Shown: positions 10,415 through 19,765, counted from the stretch's first letter. The stretch is 64,000 nucleotides of DNA from Candidatus Contendibacter odensensis (GCA_002747185.1 PDTV01000004.1:62001-126000); one strand, 5' to 3'. Notes: generated by a model not told the origin, from the letters alone. Made by a program: numbers and translations.

Positions 10415-11254
10415 CTAAAGGGCAGGGCTTGCCGCGCTCCTTGGTAAATCAGGATCGTTGCCCCATTCTGACCAGGCGCCCACATAGCCACGTATCCGCG
10501 GATAACCCAAGTGATGTAATAGCCAGTAGGTGTGTGCCGACCGGTGATGTGTTTGGCAATACACGATGATTTCCTTATCCGGGGTAACGCCGCGAGAGTC
10601 TAACAGTGTTTGTAATGCAGGATCCGGCAGGTAGCGTAGTTGCTGTTGCGGATTCATCGTGTCGGTCCAGTTCAGGTTAATCGCGCCAGGAATATGGCCG
10701 CTATGGGCAGCACGTTGATCTTGGCCGCTGTATTCAGCGGGGCTACGGGTGTCAAGCAACACGACATCCGATTGGCCCAGTCGCTTTATGATGTAATCTC
10801 GATCAGCAAGTGCCGACAGATGGCTAAAGCGGGCAGGGTAGTGGCTGGGTGCGGGTTGGTGAAGCCGGGTTTCCAGCGAGCCGCCGGCGGTTTGCCAGGC
10901 GAGCCTGCCACCATTCAGTAGTGATGCCTGGGTGTGACCCAAAACGGCCAGCGTCCATAGCAGGCGGCTGGCCCGTCCATTGCCTTCGTCATCATAGGCT
11001 ACGACGTGTTGTTCCGGCTTGAGGCCAATGCGTGACAAGGTTCTGCCGATTTGTGTCCCGGTTGGGAGTAATCCCGTTGCCGGTGGTTCAGCGCGTACCA
11101 GGTGGGCATAGTCGAGATGAACCGCGCCGACGATATGACCCGCAGTGTAAGTCGCTGGATTACTCAGATCAACGACAAGCACATTGGGGTTATCAAGGTG
11201 CATTTGAAGCTGTTCCGTTTCAATCAGGGGTGTTAGATCAGTAATGGATGGCAT
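10415..11254 (-). CDS. rhdA: Two-domain rhodanese-type sulfurtransferase (RhdA-like)
   Basis: Carries two rhodanese domains over 279 residues. The N-terminal domain is catalytically silent (VVDLSNPATYTAGHI). The C-terminal domain holds DTRSPAEYSG and the active loop CQTHHRS, whose cysteine would carry the persulfide. The CQTHHR loop and the ending YVGAWSEWGNDPD match Azotobacter and Pseudomonas RhdA rather than 3-mercaptopyruvate sulfurtransferase (CGSGVTA). The start at 11254 gives the RhdA length. A frame start at 11296 would add 14 residues. Neither has a strong ribosome binding site. It lies 60-100 nt downstream of epmA on the same strand. Confidence 0.85.
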   Translation of the reverse strand: MPSITDLTPLIETEQLQMHLDNPNVLVVDLSNPATYTAGHIVGAVHLDYAHLVRAEPPATGLLPTGTQIGRTLSRIGLKPEQHVVAYDDEGNGRASRLLWTLAVLGHTQASLLNGGRLAWQTAGGSLETRLHQPAPSHYPARFSHLSALADRDYIIKRLGQSDVVLLDTRSPAEYSGQDQRAAHSGHIPGAINLNWTDTMNPQQQLRYLPDPALQTLLDSRGVTPDKEIIVYCQTHHRSAHTYWLLHHLGYPRIRGYVGAWSEWGNDPDLPRSAASPAL

Positions 11255-11356
11255 ATACAGGGTTCTTGCCTGAGCAGGGTAATAGGGTAGTGTCATTATC
11301 TAAAATTTCTACCACAAACTACAGAAGAGCAAGTCTGGTTTTATAGCTTGAGGCAG

Positions 11357-12352
11357 CTAGGCACATTCAAACGGAAACGCCAGGATCTCTGCCAGGGTTT
11401 TTTTTCCTGCAGCCAGCATGACAAGACGATCAAAGCCCAGGGCGACACCGGCACATGCGGGCAAACCGGCATCCAGTGCGGCCAGTAGGTGTTCATCCAG
11501 CGGCATGCGCGGTTGCCCTTGTGCGCTTCGGGCCGCATTTTCCGCCTCGAAGCGGTCACGTTGTTCGGCCGCATCCCCCAGCTCATGAAATCCGTTGGCA
11601 AGTTCTACGCCGTTGAGGTACAGCTCAAAACGCTCACCAACCGGTGGATCATCGTGCCGCAACCGTGCCAGTGCCGCCTGCGAAACGGGATAGTCGTACA
11701 CGAAAGCCAAACGGCCTTTTCCCATATGCGGTTCGATGCAATGAGTCAGCAATAAATCCAGCCAGGGATCAGTGTCATCACTGGGCATATTGGGCGGAAT
11801 GGAAACCGACTGCTGTTTGGCACAGGCGGCCAGTTCTGTCGTTGTGGCTTGATGCGGGTCCAGGTTGAGAAAATGCCGGAACAGCTCACCGTAGCACCAA
11901 TACTCGGGGGTCTGCTGTAACAATCGTTGTCCCAGCAATTCGGTTACCAATGCGGCCACCTCATCCATCAAGCGATGATGGTCAAAACCGGTACGATACC
12001 ATTCCAGCAGGGTGAATTCCGGGTTGTGGCGATGTCCCAGCTCATTATTCCTGAATACACGACTGATTTGGTAAATACAGCCGCTGCCAGCTGCCAATAG
12101 CCGTTTCATCGGAAATTCTGGTGAGGTCTGTAAATAGAGCGTTTGACCCTGCCGGGTTCCCGATCCTGAAAAATGCACGGAAAAACTGTGTAAGTGGGGG
12201 TCGGTGATCGCTGCAGCTGACAGTACCGGTGTTTCCACTTCCAATACCTGTCGATCCGCAAAAAAAGCCCGAGTTTGTGCCAGGAGTTTGGCGCGTAGGC
12301 GTAATGTTGACCAATCAGCACTGGGCCGCCAATCGTGAGGATACAAGGACAT
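11357..12352 (-). CDS. epmA: Elongation factor P--(R)-beta-lysine ligase EpmA
   Basis: A paralogue of class II lysyl-tRNA synthetase lacking the anticodon domain (331 residues). It attaches (R)-beta-lysine to Lys34 of EF-P. Class II motifs are visible: the ETPVLS start of the core, motif 2 ISRVFRNNELGHRHNPEFTL, ELANGFHEL, and motif 3 GVALGFDRLVML near the C-terminus. It lies 85 nt after efp on the same strand, and epmB is next door on the other strand. The complete lysylation pair and its substrate are therefore linked. Confidence 0.95.
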   Translation of the reverse strand: MSLYPHDWRPSADWSTLRLRAKLLAQTRAFFADRQVLEVETPVLSAAAITDPHLHSFSVHFSGSGTRQGQTLYLQTSPEFPMKRLLAAGSGCIYQISRVFRNNELGHRHNPEFTLLEWYRTGFDHHRLMDEVAALVTELLGQRLLQQTPEYWCYGELFRHFLNLDPHQATTTELAACAKQQSVSIPPNMPSDDTDPWLDLLLTHCIEPHMGKGRLAFVYDYPVSQAALARLRHDDPPVGERFELYLNGVELANGFHELGDAAEQRDRFEAENAARSAQGQPRMPLDEHLLAALDAGLPACAGVALGFDRLVMLAAGKKTLAEILAFPFECA

Positions 12353-12437
12353 CGTTAGTGTATGCTCGAATGTGTCAGGCGGCCAGTGTGAAGCAAAATA
12401 GCAGGTGTCGGCACTTCACTATTGAGATGTGTATGGC

Positions 12438-13007
12438 CTATTCTTTAACCCGCGAGGCATATTCACCGGTACGGGTATCGACTTTGATCACTTCGCCGCT
12501 TTGTACAAATAGCGGTACACGCACCACAGCACCGGTATCCAGGGTTGCCGGTTTGCCGCCACCGCCGGAGGTATCACCACGTAATCCCGGGTCCGTTTCA
12601 ACAATAGTGGCGATGATAAAGTTTGGAGGTGAGACACTCAGTGGTATACCGTTCCAGAGCGTAATCATGCATAGTGCCTCTTCCTTGAGCCATTTGGCAG
12701 TATCACCAACAGCGCTTTGATCAGCGGTGAGTTGTTCGTAGCTCTGCTGATCCATGAAATGCCAATATTCACCATCGCTATAAAGATACTGCATTTCCTT
12801 GTCAAATACGTCAGCGCCTTCCACACTGTCACCAGATTTGAATGTACGTTCAATAACGCGCCCTGTTTTCAGGTTGCGCACTTTAACCCGATTGAAGGCT
12901 TGTCCTTTGCCGGGCTTGACAAACTCGTTTTCAACGATGGAATACGGATCACCATCCAGTATGATTTTTAATCCACTCTTGAATTCATTAGTGTTATAAG
13001 TTGTCAT
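12438..13007 (-). CDS. efp: Elongation factor P
   Basis: A 189-residue factor that binds the ribosome between the P and E sites and relieves stalling at polyproline. The frame is open upstream, but the ATG of [12 protein letters not shown] fits the family length. The modified residue is present: KPGKGQAF places the lysine at exactly position 34. Domains are an N-terminal KOW-like domain followed by two OB folds. The start codon lies 23 nt from the likely start of divergent epmB, so the efp promoter must lie inside epmB coding sequence. Confidence 0.96.
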   Translation of the reverse strand: MTTYNTNEFKSGLKIILDGDPYSIVENEFVKPGKGQAFNRVKVRNLKTGRVIERTFKSGDSVEGADVFDKEMQYLYSDGEYWHFMDQQSYEQLTADQSAVGDTAKWLKEEALCMITLWNGIPLSVSPPNFIIATIVETDPGLRGDTSGGGGKPATLDTGAVVRVPLFVQSGEVIKVDTRTGEYASRVKE

Positions 13008-13030
13008 GAGTGATGTACCTAAATTTTGAG

Positions 13031-14056
13031 ATGATTGGAAAAAAAGAACGCATAATACCGGCAAAAACATCTGTCCGTCAGGAATCCGGTTGGCAACAGG
13101 CGATGGCCAATGCCATTCGTGATCCGGCAGAACTGTTAAAAGTGTTGCACCTTGATCCAGAGTCGCTGCCGATAGCATCATTAGCCGCAACACAATTTTC
13201 CTTGCGCGTACCGCGTGGTTTGGTCGCACAAATGCGCCAGGGTGACCCCAATGATCCATTGTTGCGACAGGTATGGCCACGTGCAGCCGAGACAGCGGAT
13301 GTTTCCGGTTTTGTCGCTGATCCAGTCGGTGATCAACAGGCACGCACTGCGCCAGGAGTGCTGCATAAATATCAAGGGCGAGCGCTGTTGATAGTCACTG
13401 GCGCGTGTGCGGTCCACTGTCGCTACTGTTTCCGGCGTGAATATCCTTACAGCGATCATGCCGGTATGGATAATTGGCAACCTGCATTGGCGTATCTTAA
13501 GGCTGATGCCAGCATTGATGAGATTATTCTAAGCGGTGGTGATCCACTTTCGCTATCAAATCAGCGACTCAGTGTGCTTTTGGCGCAACTGGCAGTTATT
13601 CCTCATTTGCAGCGACTACGTATTCATACGCGGCAACCTGTTGTATTGCCGGAACGGGTGGATGGTGAATTGCTGACATTATTGATGAAAAGCCGCCTGC
13701 AGAAGATTATTGTGATTCATGCTAACCATCCACGGGAAATTAGCGCGGCTGTCAGCCTTGCATTGAGCCGGCTGTCAAGTACGGGTGCAACATTGCTCAA
13801 TCAGTCGGTATTGCTACGCGGTGTCAACGATTGTGCCGAAACATTGGCTGTATTGAGCAAGGTGCTGTTCACCGCCGGTGTTCTACCTTATTATTTGCAT
13901 GCGTTGGATCGGGTACGGGGTTCTGCGCATTTTGAAGTGAAGGAGAAACGTGCATCGGCTATCATGGAGGCGTTACGCCAACGGTTACCCGGCTACCTTG
14001 TCCCCCGATTTGTGCGAGAACAACCCGATCAGTTATCCAAAATTCCGATTAATTAG
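13031..14056 (+). CDS. epmB: EF-P beta-lysylation protein EpmB (lysine 2,3-aminomutase-like)
   Basis: A radical SAM, PLP-dependent aminomutase that converts (S)-alpha-lysine to (R)-beta-lysine for EpmA. The 341-residue protein has the cluster motif CAVHCRYC (three cysteines CxxxCxxC) followed by FRREYPY, then SGGDPLS. The start at 13031 best matches the length of the E. coli N-terminus before the conserved W-x5-A-x2-DP segment. An in-frame ATG at 13013 (or GTG at 13010) would add six or seven residues and leave only 2-5 nt to the efp start. No good ribosome binding site is visible for either. Confidence 0.92.
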   Translation: MIGKKERIIPAKTSVRQESGWQQAMANAIRDPAELLKVLHLDPESLPIASLAATQFSLRVPRGLVAQMRQGDPNDPLLRQVWPRAAETADVSGFVADPVGDQQARTAPGVLHKYQGRALLIVTGACAVHCRYCFRREYPYSDHAGMDNWQPALAYLKADASIDEIILSGGDPLSLSNQRLSVLLAQLAVIPHLQRLRIHTRQPVVLPERVDGELLTLLMKSRLQKIIVIHANHPREISAAVSLALSRLSSTGATLLNQSVLLRGVNDCAETLAVLSKVLFTAGVLPYYLHALDRVRGSAHFEVKEKRASAIMEALRQRLPGYLVPRFVREQPDQLSKIPIN

Positions 14057-14113
14057 CTCTTAAACCAGCGCTTTTATCCCTATGGCGCTCGGCTCTCAAT
14101 GAGGTTGGAAAGC

Positions 14114-16198
14114 GTGTCCGAATCCTCCACTATTAATTTGCTGATAGCAGATGGTTCGTCATCCAATGTCGAACATATTCTTAAAACCTTGGGTGGCGAT
14201 AATTATAAGGTTGAGTCAACTCAGACCGATCAGGTGAAAGAGATTCACGATGCTGTGAATTATCAGCCACTGGATATCATTTTGCTGCGGTTGGGTGAAG
14301 GACTCCCTGGTTTGGCCGAAGTGAGATCAATGGTTGTTGAGTCAGGTGAAGACATCCCGATTATCGTGATTTTGGATGACGAGCAACGTCAACAACGAAA
14401 ACCGTCTGGTTTGCTTGAAGAAGGTGCTGATAATTATTTTTATCTTGATGATGCTGATCATCTGGTCGCCACCGTTCGTAAGGAACTCAAGCATCTTCAG
14501 GATCGCAAGACCCTGCAATCTTTTGAGGTGCGGTTTCACGAAAGCGAGTCACGCAGCCAGGCGCTACTCGGTAATATTCAGGAAGCTATTGCTTATATTC
14601 ATGAAGGTGTACATGCGTATGCCAATCCGGCGTACTTACGGTTGTTTGGTTATAAAAAAGCCGCAGATCTGGCGGCGATCCAGATGGCACATATGCTGGC
14701 TCCAGGCTATCGTGATGCGCTAAAAAGCGTCATGCGCCGTAGCATTCGCTCAGGCAAGGCCATTGAGCCGGTAGAACTGGTTGGTGTACGCAGTAATGGA
14801 GAAAATTTTCCGATTCTGCTGGAGTGCGCCCCAACGAGGATGAATGACGAGCCTTGTACCCAAATTATTGTGCGGGACGCGACACCCAATAAAACGGCTC
14901 AAGACCAGCAGTTTGAAGACTTGATTAAATATGATGGCAGTACCGGTCTTTATAGCAAGCGTTTCTTTATGGAGGCCCTGGAAATTGACCATAGTGGTAC
15001 GGTGCTTTATATACTGCTCGGTGATTATGCGACCATTCGCCACAATATCGGTTTTGAGGCTGTTGACCAATTTACAGTCGAGGCTGCCGGATTGTTCAAG
15101 GACATGCTTGCGCCCCAGGATATTGCTGCACATTTTGCCAGTGGTGTGTTCACGGTCTATGTCCCGCCCAAGTCACCCACCGACCCTATTGAGCTTGCCG
15201 GGCAAATACTGGGCGTGATATCGAAACACGGCTTTCAACTGGGCGGCAAGTTGTTTACGACCAATTGCAGCATTGGTGCCTGTAAGTCAGGTGCGGGTGA
15301 AGAAACTGCCATTCAGATTTTGGCGCACGCGGATCGTGCTTGTGAGAACGCCCGCAAGAAGGGTGGAAGCCAGGTCGAGGTTTATCATATACCTAGCGAA
15401 GAGAGTCAGCGTAATATCAACAAGCAGGATGAAAACCAGATCAATCTGATTCGTGATGCACTGACTAAAGCCCGTCTGAGTCTCAAATACCAGCCTATCG
15501 TTAGTTTTGAGCAATCCAATCAAGCTCGCTACAAGGTTTATCTGGAATTGCGGGATGCTAACGGTAATGTACAGGCTATGGATAAGCTCGGCGCAGTAGC
15601 AGTGCGTTACAAGCTGATGGGTGCTTTGGATAAATGGACGATTATCCGCGGACTGACAGCGCTTGGTGAGTTGCAGAAAACGGGTGGTAAATTACCACAA
15701 TTATTTATTCGTATATCTCGTAATTCACTGAAGAAAGAAGATTTTTTTGAATGGCTTAGCCATCGTATCAGAGAAAGCCGGTTGCCGGGCCACCATCTGG
15801 TTTTTGAGGTCAGGGAAGATAATGCCGAGAATACTTTTGAGGAAAGCAAACAATTACGTGCTCGGCTTCGGGAGCTGGGTTGCGAGTTTGCGCTGTCTCA
15901 TTTTGGGGGTAAATCGCACTCTGATCTTTTGCTGCGTGATCTTATGCCGGATTACATCAAGCTGGATGGCAATTTGATTGAGCGCCTTGCCAAGGCCAAG
16001 GATCAAAAGAGCCGGGAATCCATGGCTGAGCTGGTAGAAAAAGCGAAGAAAATGAATACTCAGGTGGTCGCTGCAGGGGTATCGACTGCACCTCAAATGG
16101 CGAGTATTTGGCAATTCGGGGTGACGTTGGTTCAGGGGAATATGGTCGCTGAAGCGAGCGCCGGGCTGGATTTCGATTTCCAGCAGTTTGCAGGTTGA
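14114..16198 (+). CDS. fimX: FimX-like c-di-GMP receptor (REC-PAS-degenerate GGDEF-degenerate EAL)
   Basis: About 694 residues, close to Pseudomonas FimX (691), with the same domain order: receiver (about 7-120), PAS (about 145-265), GGDEF (about 275-430) and EAL (about 445-690). Every catalytic signature is altered. The receiver acceptor Asp is Arg in IILLRLG. The GGDEF site reads ASGVFTVYV. The EAL tripeptide is in KVYLEL. The metal-binding DDFG is SHFGG, and EGVE is AAGVS. This predicts a c-di-GMP-binding receptor without cyclase or phosphodiesterase activity. Family members act on type IV pilus assembly through PilZ and PilB, and pilB-C-D are present further along the window. GTG at 14114 is preferred (GGA six bases upstream). 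ATG at 14099 is the alternative. Confidence 0.8.
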   Translation: MSESSTINLLIADGSSSNVEHILKTLGGDNYKVESTQTDQVKEIHDAVNYQPLDIILLRLGEGLPGLAEVRSMVVESGEDIPIIVILDDEQRQQRKPSGLLEEGADNYFYLDDADHLVATVRKELKHLQDRKTLQSFEVRFHESESRSQALLGNIQEAIAYIHEGVHAYANPAYLRLFGYKKAADLAAIQMAHMLAPGYRDALKSVMRRSIRSGKAIEPVELVGVRSNGENFPILLECAPTRMNDEPCTQIIVRDATPNKTAQDQQFEDLIKYDGSTGLYSKRFFMEALEIDHSGTVLYILLGDYATIRHNIGFEAVDQFTVEAAGLFKDMLAPQDIAAHFASGVFTVYVPPKSPTDPIELAGQILGVISKHGFQLGGKLFTTNCSIGACKSGAGEETAIQILAHADRACENARKKGGSQVEVYHIPSEESQRNINKQDENQINLIRDALTKARLSLKYQPIVSFEQSNQARYKVYLELRDANGNVQAMDKLGAVAVRYKLMGALDKWTIIRGLTALGELQKTGGKLPQLFIRISRNSLKKEDFFEWLSHRIRESRLPGHHLVFEVREDNAENTFEESKQLRARLRELGCEFALSHFGGKSHSDLLLRDLMPDYIKLDGNLIERLAKAKDQKSRESMAELVEKAKKMNTQVVAAGVSTAPQMASIWQFGVTLVQGNMVAEASAGLDFDFQQFAG

Positions 16199-16820
16199 GA
16201 AGCGTCAGTATAAACCGGACAATTTTGGCAGAAAGATTTTTTATTGCCGTATTGGCGGCGTGCGCTGCACCAGAAGCATCTCCACCGGGCGTCGGTTCTA
16301 CTGTATCAAACACGTGTGTACCCAGTACCCGTCTGTCCTTTAAATCGATCATGGTGATGCGCAGAGTCAGGTGTATCAGGCTTGGTTGGGCCGTGAATTC
16401 CTGCTGAAGGCGGATCAGGTCAACATCCATTCGCAGATCGGCTAACACCGGTGAGGGTGGTGATATTACCGCTGTGAATGCACCGGTATTTTCCAGCACA
16501 CCAACCAGAATAGGTAACAGCATTTTTGCAGGGGCATCACTCCAGATACTGTTGTTGTAGTAATCCAGTTTTGGCGGTTCACGGGTGTAGGCGATGCGTC
16601 TGGAATCGAAGCCGGGCGCAGCGCGAGGCAGGCCGATAAGCAGGGTTTTACCGCTGGGTTGTGGTGTTGCCGCCGGTTTGATCGTTACCGCTTCAAGTAA
16701 ATAGGTTTGTGGTGATGGTGTGCTCGCGCAGCCGGTGAATATGAGCAGGATTACTGGCCATAACCAGTGATAGAGGGGGCGCTTCTGCCCGGTAATGTCG
16801 AAATATTTTACGGCGACCAT
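15957..16820 (-). CDS. ABC transport auxiliary lipoprotein (MCE operon)
   Basis: A lipoprotein of the ABC-type transport auxiliary family (PqiC/LptE-like outer-membrane partner of MCE systems). The lipobox is LIFTGC, about residue 31 from the chosen ATG. That ATG has GGAG nine bases upstream and starts one base after the stop of the MCE gene. The recognisable domain ends near residue 205 (AIKNLSAKIVRFIL). The frame then runs on for about 80 low-complexity Pro/Ser-rich residues across the 3' end of fimX on the opposite strand, overlapping it by 242 nt. That tail is probably not part of the fold. Confidence 0.75.
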   Translation of the reverse strand: MVAVKYFDITGQKRPLYHWLWPVILLIFTGCASTPSPQTYLLEAVTIKPAATPQPSGKTLLIGLPRAAPGFDSRRIAYTREPPKLDYYNNSIWSDAPAKMLLPILVGVLENTGAFTAVISPPSPVLADLRMDVDLIRLQQEFTAQPSLIHLTLRITMIDLKDRRVLGTHVFDTVEPTPGGDASGAAHAANTAIKNLSAKIVRFILTLLNLQTAGNRNPARRSLQRPYSPEPTSPRIAKYSPFEVQSIPLQRPPEYSFSSLFLPAQPWIPGSFDPWPWQGAQSNCHPA

Positions 16821-16821
16821 G

Positions 16822-17871
16822 TTATCGCGCTCCAGGGTCAGGCCGACCATCGGGGTTACCCACGATCAAGATATTGGGGTTCTGCTCCAGCAGGGTAGCG
16901 ACACGTTTCAAAATGACCAGTAGCTCATTGGCCTGCATGAGTAATTCATTGAATTCTGGCAGAGTGTTTTGTCCTATCAGCCGTATTTCGCGCTGACTAT
17001 TTTGCGCCAATTGAGTGAAGGCGAGGCTTGTCTTGTCAAAGTGATCAGCGGCTTGTCGCACTGAGCGGGCGCTGGCACGAAATTCATTCAGAGTCACTCG
17101 AATTTGTTTGCTGGTATTGCCACTGTCCTTCAGGACTTTTATGGCCTGATCCAGAGCAGTGCCCAGATGTTCTGCACGCTGTGCTAAAACACCGGTAAAT
17201 TTTTCTACGTTACTTAACGTGTGCCGGATGCTGTCGCTGCGATGGGCTAACGCGCCGGTAATGGTTTCTACATGGGTCAAGGTCTGGCGGAGGCTGTTAC
17301 TGCGATCAGCGGTAGCACCGGTAATACGACTGATGTGTTGTAATATTTCTTTTATGGCAAGCTGATTGTCATCATTCAGCAACTGTTCCAGACGTTTTGC
17401 AAGCTTGTCGATATTGCTCAGAATATTATTGAAGGCATCATCAAGTCGTGCAACCAATGATGGCCCTGCCTGAATGATCGGCAGTTCTTGATCAGGCTGT
17501 TTTTCCAGTGGCAATGCCTGGCCGTCACCACTGAGTTCAATGGTGGCGACCCCTGTTAAACCGCGTGTCGAGAGTGTTGCGATCGTGTTGCGATAGATGG
17601 GCGTACCCTGCTCGATATCGAGTACTACATCCACACGGTCAGGATTATCGGGCTGGAGGCGGATAGAGGCCACTTGCCCTACTTGAACACCGCGATATCG
17701 AACGGTTGCCTTGATATTGAGGCCAGCGACCGACTCATTGAAGTAGACCCGATATTGATCATACTCTTTCGTCTTGCCGCCGAGCACGAGCCAGAATGTC
17801 ACGCCTAGCAGGCTGCAACCAAGCGTAGTGACGAATAGACCAACCAAGGCGTAGTTTACATGGCTTTGCAC
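16822..17871 (-). CDS. MlaD/MCE-family substrate-binding protein of a lipid ABC transporter
   Basis: A 349-residue periplasmic protein anchored by one N-terminal membrane helix (about residues 7-31). The MCE domain (about 38-120) contains YRVYFNESVAGLNIKATVRY and YRGVQVGQV. A long helical region follows. Residues 183-245 hold three 21-residue repeats starting ITGATADRS, ITGALAHRS and FTGVLAQRA. It overlaps the ATPase gene upstream by 16 nt and is followed directly by the lipoprotein. By family knowledge MCE rings form conduits for phospholipids between inner and outer membrane. Single-MCE proteins with long helical tails resemble PqiB/LetB less than MlaD. Confidence 0.85.
   Translation of the reverse strand: MQSHVNYALVGLFVTTLGCSLLGVTFWLVLGGKTKEYDQYRVYFNESVAGLNIKATVRYRGVQVGQVASIRLQPDNPDRVDVVLDIEQGTPIYRNTIATLSTRGLTGVATIELSGDGQALPLEKQPDQELPIIQAGPSLVARLDDAFNNILSNIDKLAKRLEQLLNDDNQLAIKEILQHISRITGATADRSNSLRQTLTHVETITGALAHRSDSIRHTLSNVEKFTGVLAQRAEHLGTALDQAIKVLKDSGNTSKQIRVTLNEFRASARSVRQAADHFDKTSLAFTQLAQNSQREIRLIGQNTLPEFNELLMQANELLVILKRVATLLEQNPNILIVGNPDGRPDPGAR
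17137..17325 (-). repeat. Three 63-bp in-frame repeats within the MCE gene
   Basis: Residues 183-203, 204-224 and 225-245 of the MCE protein align as 21-residue units with conserved I/F-TG-x-x-A-x-R and a heptad-like hydrophobic pattern. This suggests duplication within the helical needle of the protein. Confidence 0.6.
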
Positions 17872-18632
17872 ACTTGCCCCCGTGCTGCACGGCCCCGTGG
17901 CCCTGCAAAATAAGCTTGAATTAAAGGATGCTCCCTTTGGGTGAGTTGTGACATCGGCAGCGTGGCAATGACCCGCTTTTCACCCAGAAAGGCTACTCGA
18001 TCAGTGGCCTGCCAGAGCGTATCCAGGTCATGTGTCACCATAACAACGGTTAACCCCAATGATGCTTTAAGTTGTACCACCAGTTGATCAAACGCGCCGG
18101 CGCTGACAGGATCAAGTCCGGCTGTGGGTTCATCCAGAAATAGCAGGGCTGGATCAAGTGCTAATGCACGTGCAAGGGCAGCGCGTTTTAGCATTCCACC
18201 GCTTAGCTCGCGGGGCAGTTTGGCGCCTGTATCGGCGGGTAAACCGGCCAGCATGATTTTGAGGTCGCTAATTTCTGCGATTCGTCGGGGTGATAGCCGG
18301 GTATGCTCGCGCAACGGCACAGCTACATTCTCGCGTACTGTCAGTGAACTGAATAGCGCGCCTTGCTGAAACAACATGCCGAATCGTCGCCGTAACTGGA
18401 ATGCCGAACTGTCATTAATACCAATAATTTCCTGATCAAACAAGCGTATGGAGCCGGCAGTCGGCTTTAACAACATAATAATTGCACGTAATAAGGTGGT
18501 TTTACCTGAGCCGCTGCCACCAACCAGAGCCATAATTTCACCGCGATGTACATCAAGATCAAGGTCATTGTGAATAATAGTTGTGCCGAATCGGGTTTGT
18601 AAGCCACGAACAGTTATCACATGCTCGGTCAT
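17856..18632 (-). CDS. MlaF-like ABC transporter ATPase
   Basis: A 258-residue ATPase of the lipid transporter. Walker A is GGSGSGKTTLLR, signature LSGGMLKRAALARAL, Walker B LLFLDEPTAGLDP, and the H-loop VTHD. The GGMLKRAALARA signature is the MlaF/Ttg2A form. The start overlaps the permease stop as TAATG and the end overlaps the MCE gene, giving a tightly coupled four-gene operon. Confidence 0.9.
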   Translation of the reverse strand: MTEHVITVRGLQTRFGTTIIHNDLDLDVHRGEIMALVGGSGSGKTTLLRAIIMLLKPTAGSIRLFDQEIIGINDSSAFQLRRRFGMLFQQGALFSSLTVRENVAVPLREHTRLSPRRIAEISDLKIMLAGLPADTGAKLPRELSGGMLKRAALARALALDPALLFLDEPTAGLDPVSAGAFDQLVVQLKASLGLTVVMVTHDLDTLWQATDRVAFLGEKRVIATLPMSQLTQREHPLIQAYFAGPRGRAARGQVCKAM

Positions 18633-19765
18633 TATAAACCGATGCCTCCCAGTATGATTGAGAAGAGCGCATCAGCGGCAATCACTAGAAAAATAGATTG
18701 CACTACACTGATGGTGGTTTGCTGACCAACACTGTCTGCACCGCCGCGTACCCGAAAGCCTTGATAGCAGCCCACCAGGGCGATGATGGCAGCAAAGATG
18801 GGTGCTTTACCGATACCCATTAAAAACGATATCGGTGTCACGACTTGCGGTACACGGTCGATAAAATCACTAACGCTGATATCAAGCATGATTTGCGCCA
18901 TAAACATACCGCCCAGTATGCTTAATACATCAGCAAATAATACCAATAACGGTAATGCTATGGTCAGTGACACCAGTTTGGGCAGTACGAGTAAATCGAT
19001 GGGTGAAATACCGATAGTGCGTAAGGCATCCACTTCTTCAGTGACTTGCATGGTGCCGATTTGTGCTGTGTAGGATGAACCAGTACGACCGGCAACGATG
19101 ATGGCAGTGACCAGAGGCGCCAACTCACGCAGCATGGTGAGAGAGACTAATTCGACGATAAAAATATTGGCACCGTAAAATTCCAGTTGTTGTCCACCCT
19201 GGTAGGCGATGACGACCCCCATCATGAATGCTAGCAAACCAACGATGGGTAAAGCGTATACACCGGCAGTTTCAATATCGGCGAACAGTGCTTGCCAGCG
19301 GAAGCGACCGGGTTTGAGTGCCAGTTTCCCGAGAGCGATAGCGACTTCGCCAATAAAACTAAGGAAGGAGAATGCAGATTTGAGAAGGTGTATTGCCCGA
19401 TGGCCCTGTTTTTCCAGAATACCAATGGAGCGGTTGGGTGGCACTGTCGATCCGGCATCTGTGCGACGTTCCCGGACCAAATGCAGTAAGGTTTGCTGCT
19501 CGTTACGCAGGCCGGTGAGCTGAACCGAAGAGGATGTTTGCTCTAGATCGGCGATTACATTCAATAATTGCAGTGCGCCTGTGGTATCCAGGCGATGGAT
19601 GCCGGCGCCATCCAGTTGCAGCGGCTTGTTGGTAGATTGAGTCATATTCGATAAGCGGAAATCGAAGGACTCAGTGCCATCGATTGTCCAGTCACCTTCG
19701 CAGTAATAGCAATCTGCTTCACAGCGAACAATAGCGGGCTGGGTGGTTGGCAGGATTGAGGTCAT
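18632..19765 (-). CDS. STAS-MlaE fusion permease of a lipid ABC transporter
   Basis: A 377-residue permease. Residues about 1-105 form a STAS-like domain (LQLDGAGIHRLDTTGALQLL) and residues about 125-377 form an MlaE/YrbE permease. The permease part contains GVVIAYQGGQQLEFYGANIF, LVTAIIVAGRTGSSYTAQIG and EEVDALRTIGI. In E. coli the STAS protein MlaB is separate, and here it is fused to the permease. It is the first gene of the operon with the ATPase, MCE protein and lipoprotein. No separate MlaC homologue is present. The operon therefore resembles the stand-alone MCE transporters found in many gammaproteobacteria, apart from the true mla locus. Confidence 0.88.
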   Translation of the reverse strand: MTSILPTTQPAIVRCEADCYYCEGDWTIDGTESFDFRLSNMTQSTNKPLQLDGAGIHRLDTTGALQLLNVIADLEQTSSSVQLTGLRNEQQTLLHLVRERRTDAGSTVPPNRSIGILEKQGHRAIHLLKSAFSFLSFIGEVAIALGKLALKPGRFRWQALFADIETAGVYALPIVGLLAFMMGVVIAYQGGQQLEFYGANIFIVELVSLTMLRELAPLVTAIIVAGRTGSSYTAQIGTMQVTEEVDALRTIGISPIDLLVLPKLVSLTIALPLLVLFADVLSILGGMFMAQIMLDISVSDFIDRVPQVVTPISFLMGIGKAPIFAAIIALVGCYQGFRVRGGADSVGQQTTISVVQSIFLVIAADALFSIILGGIGL

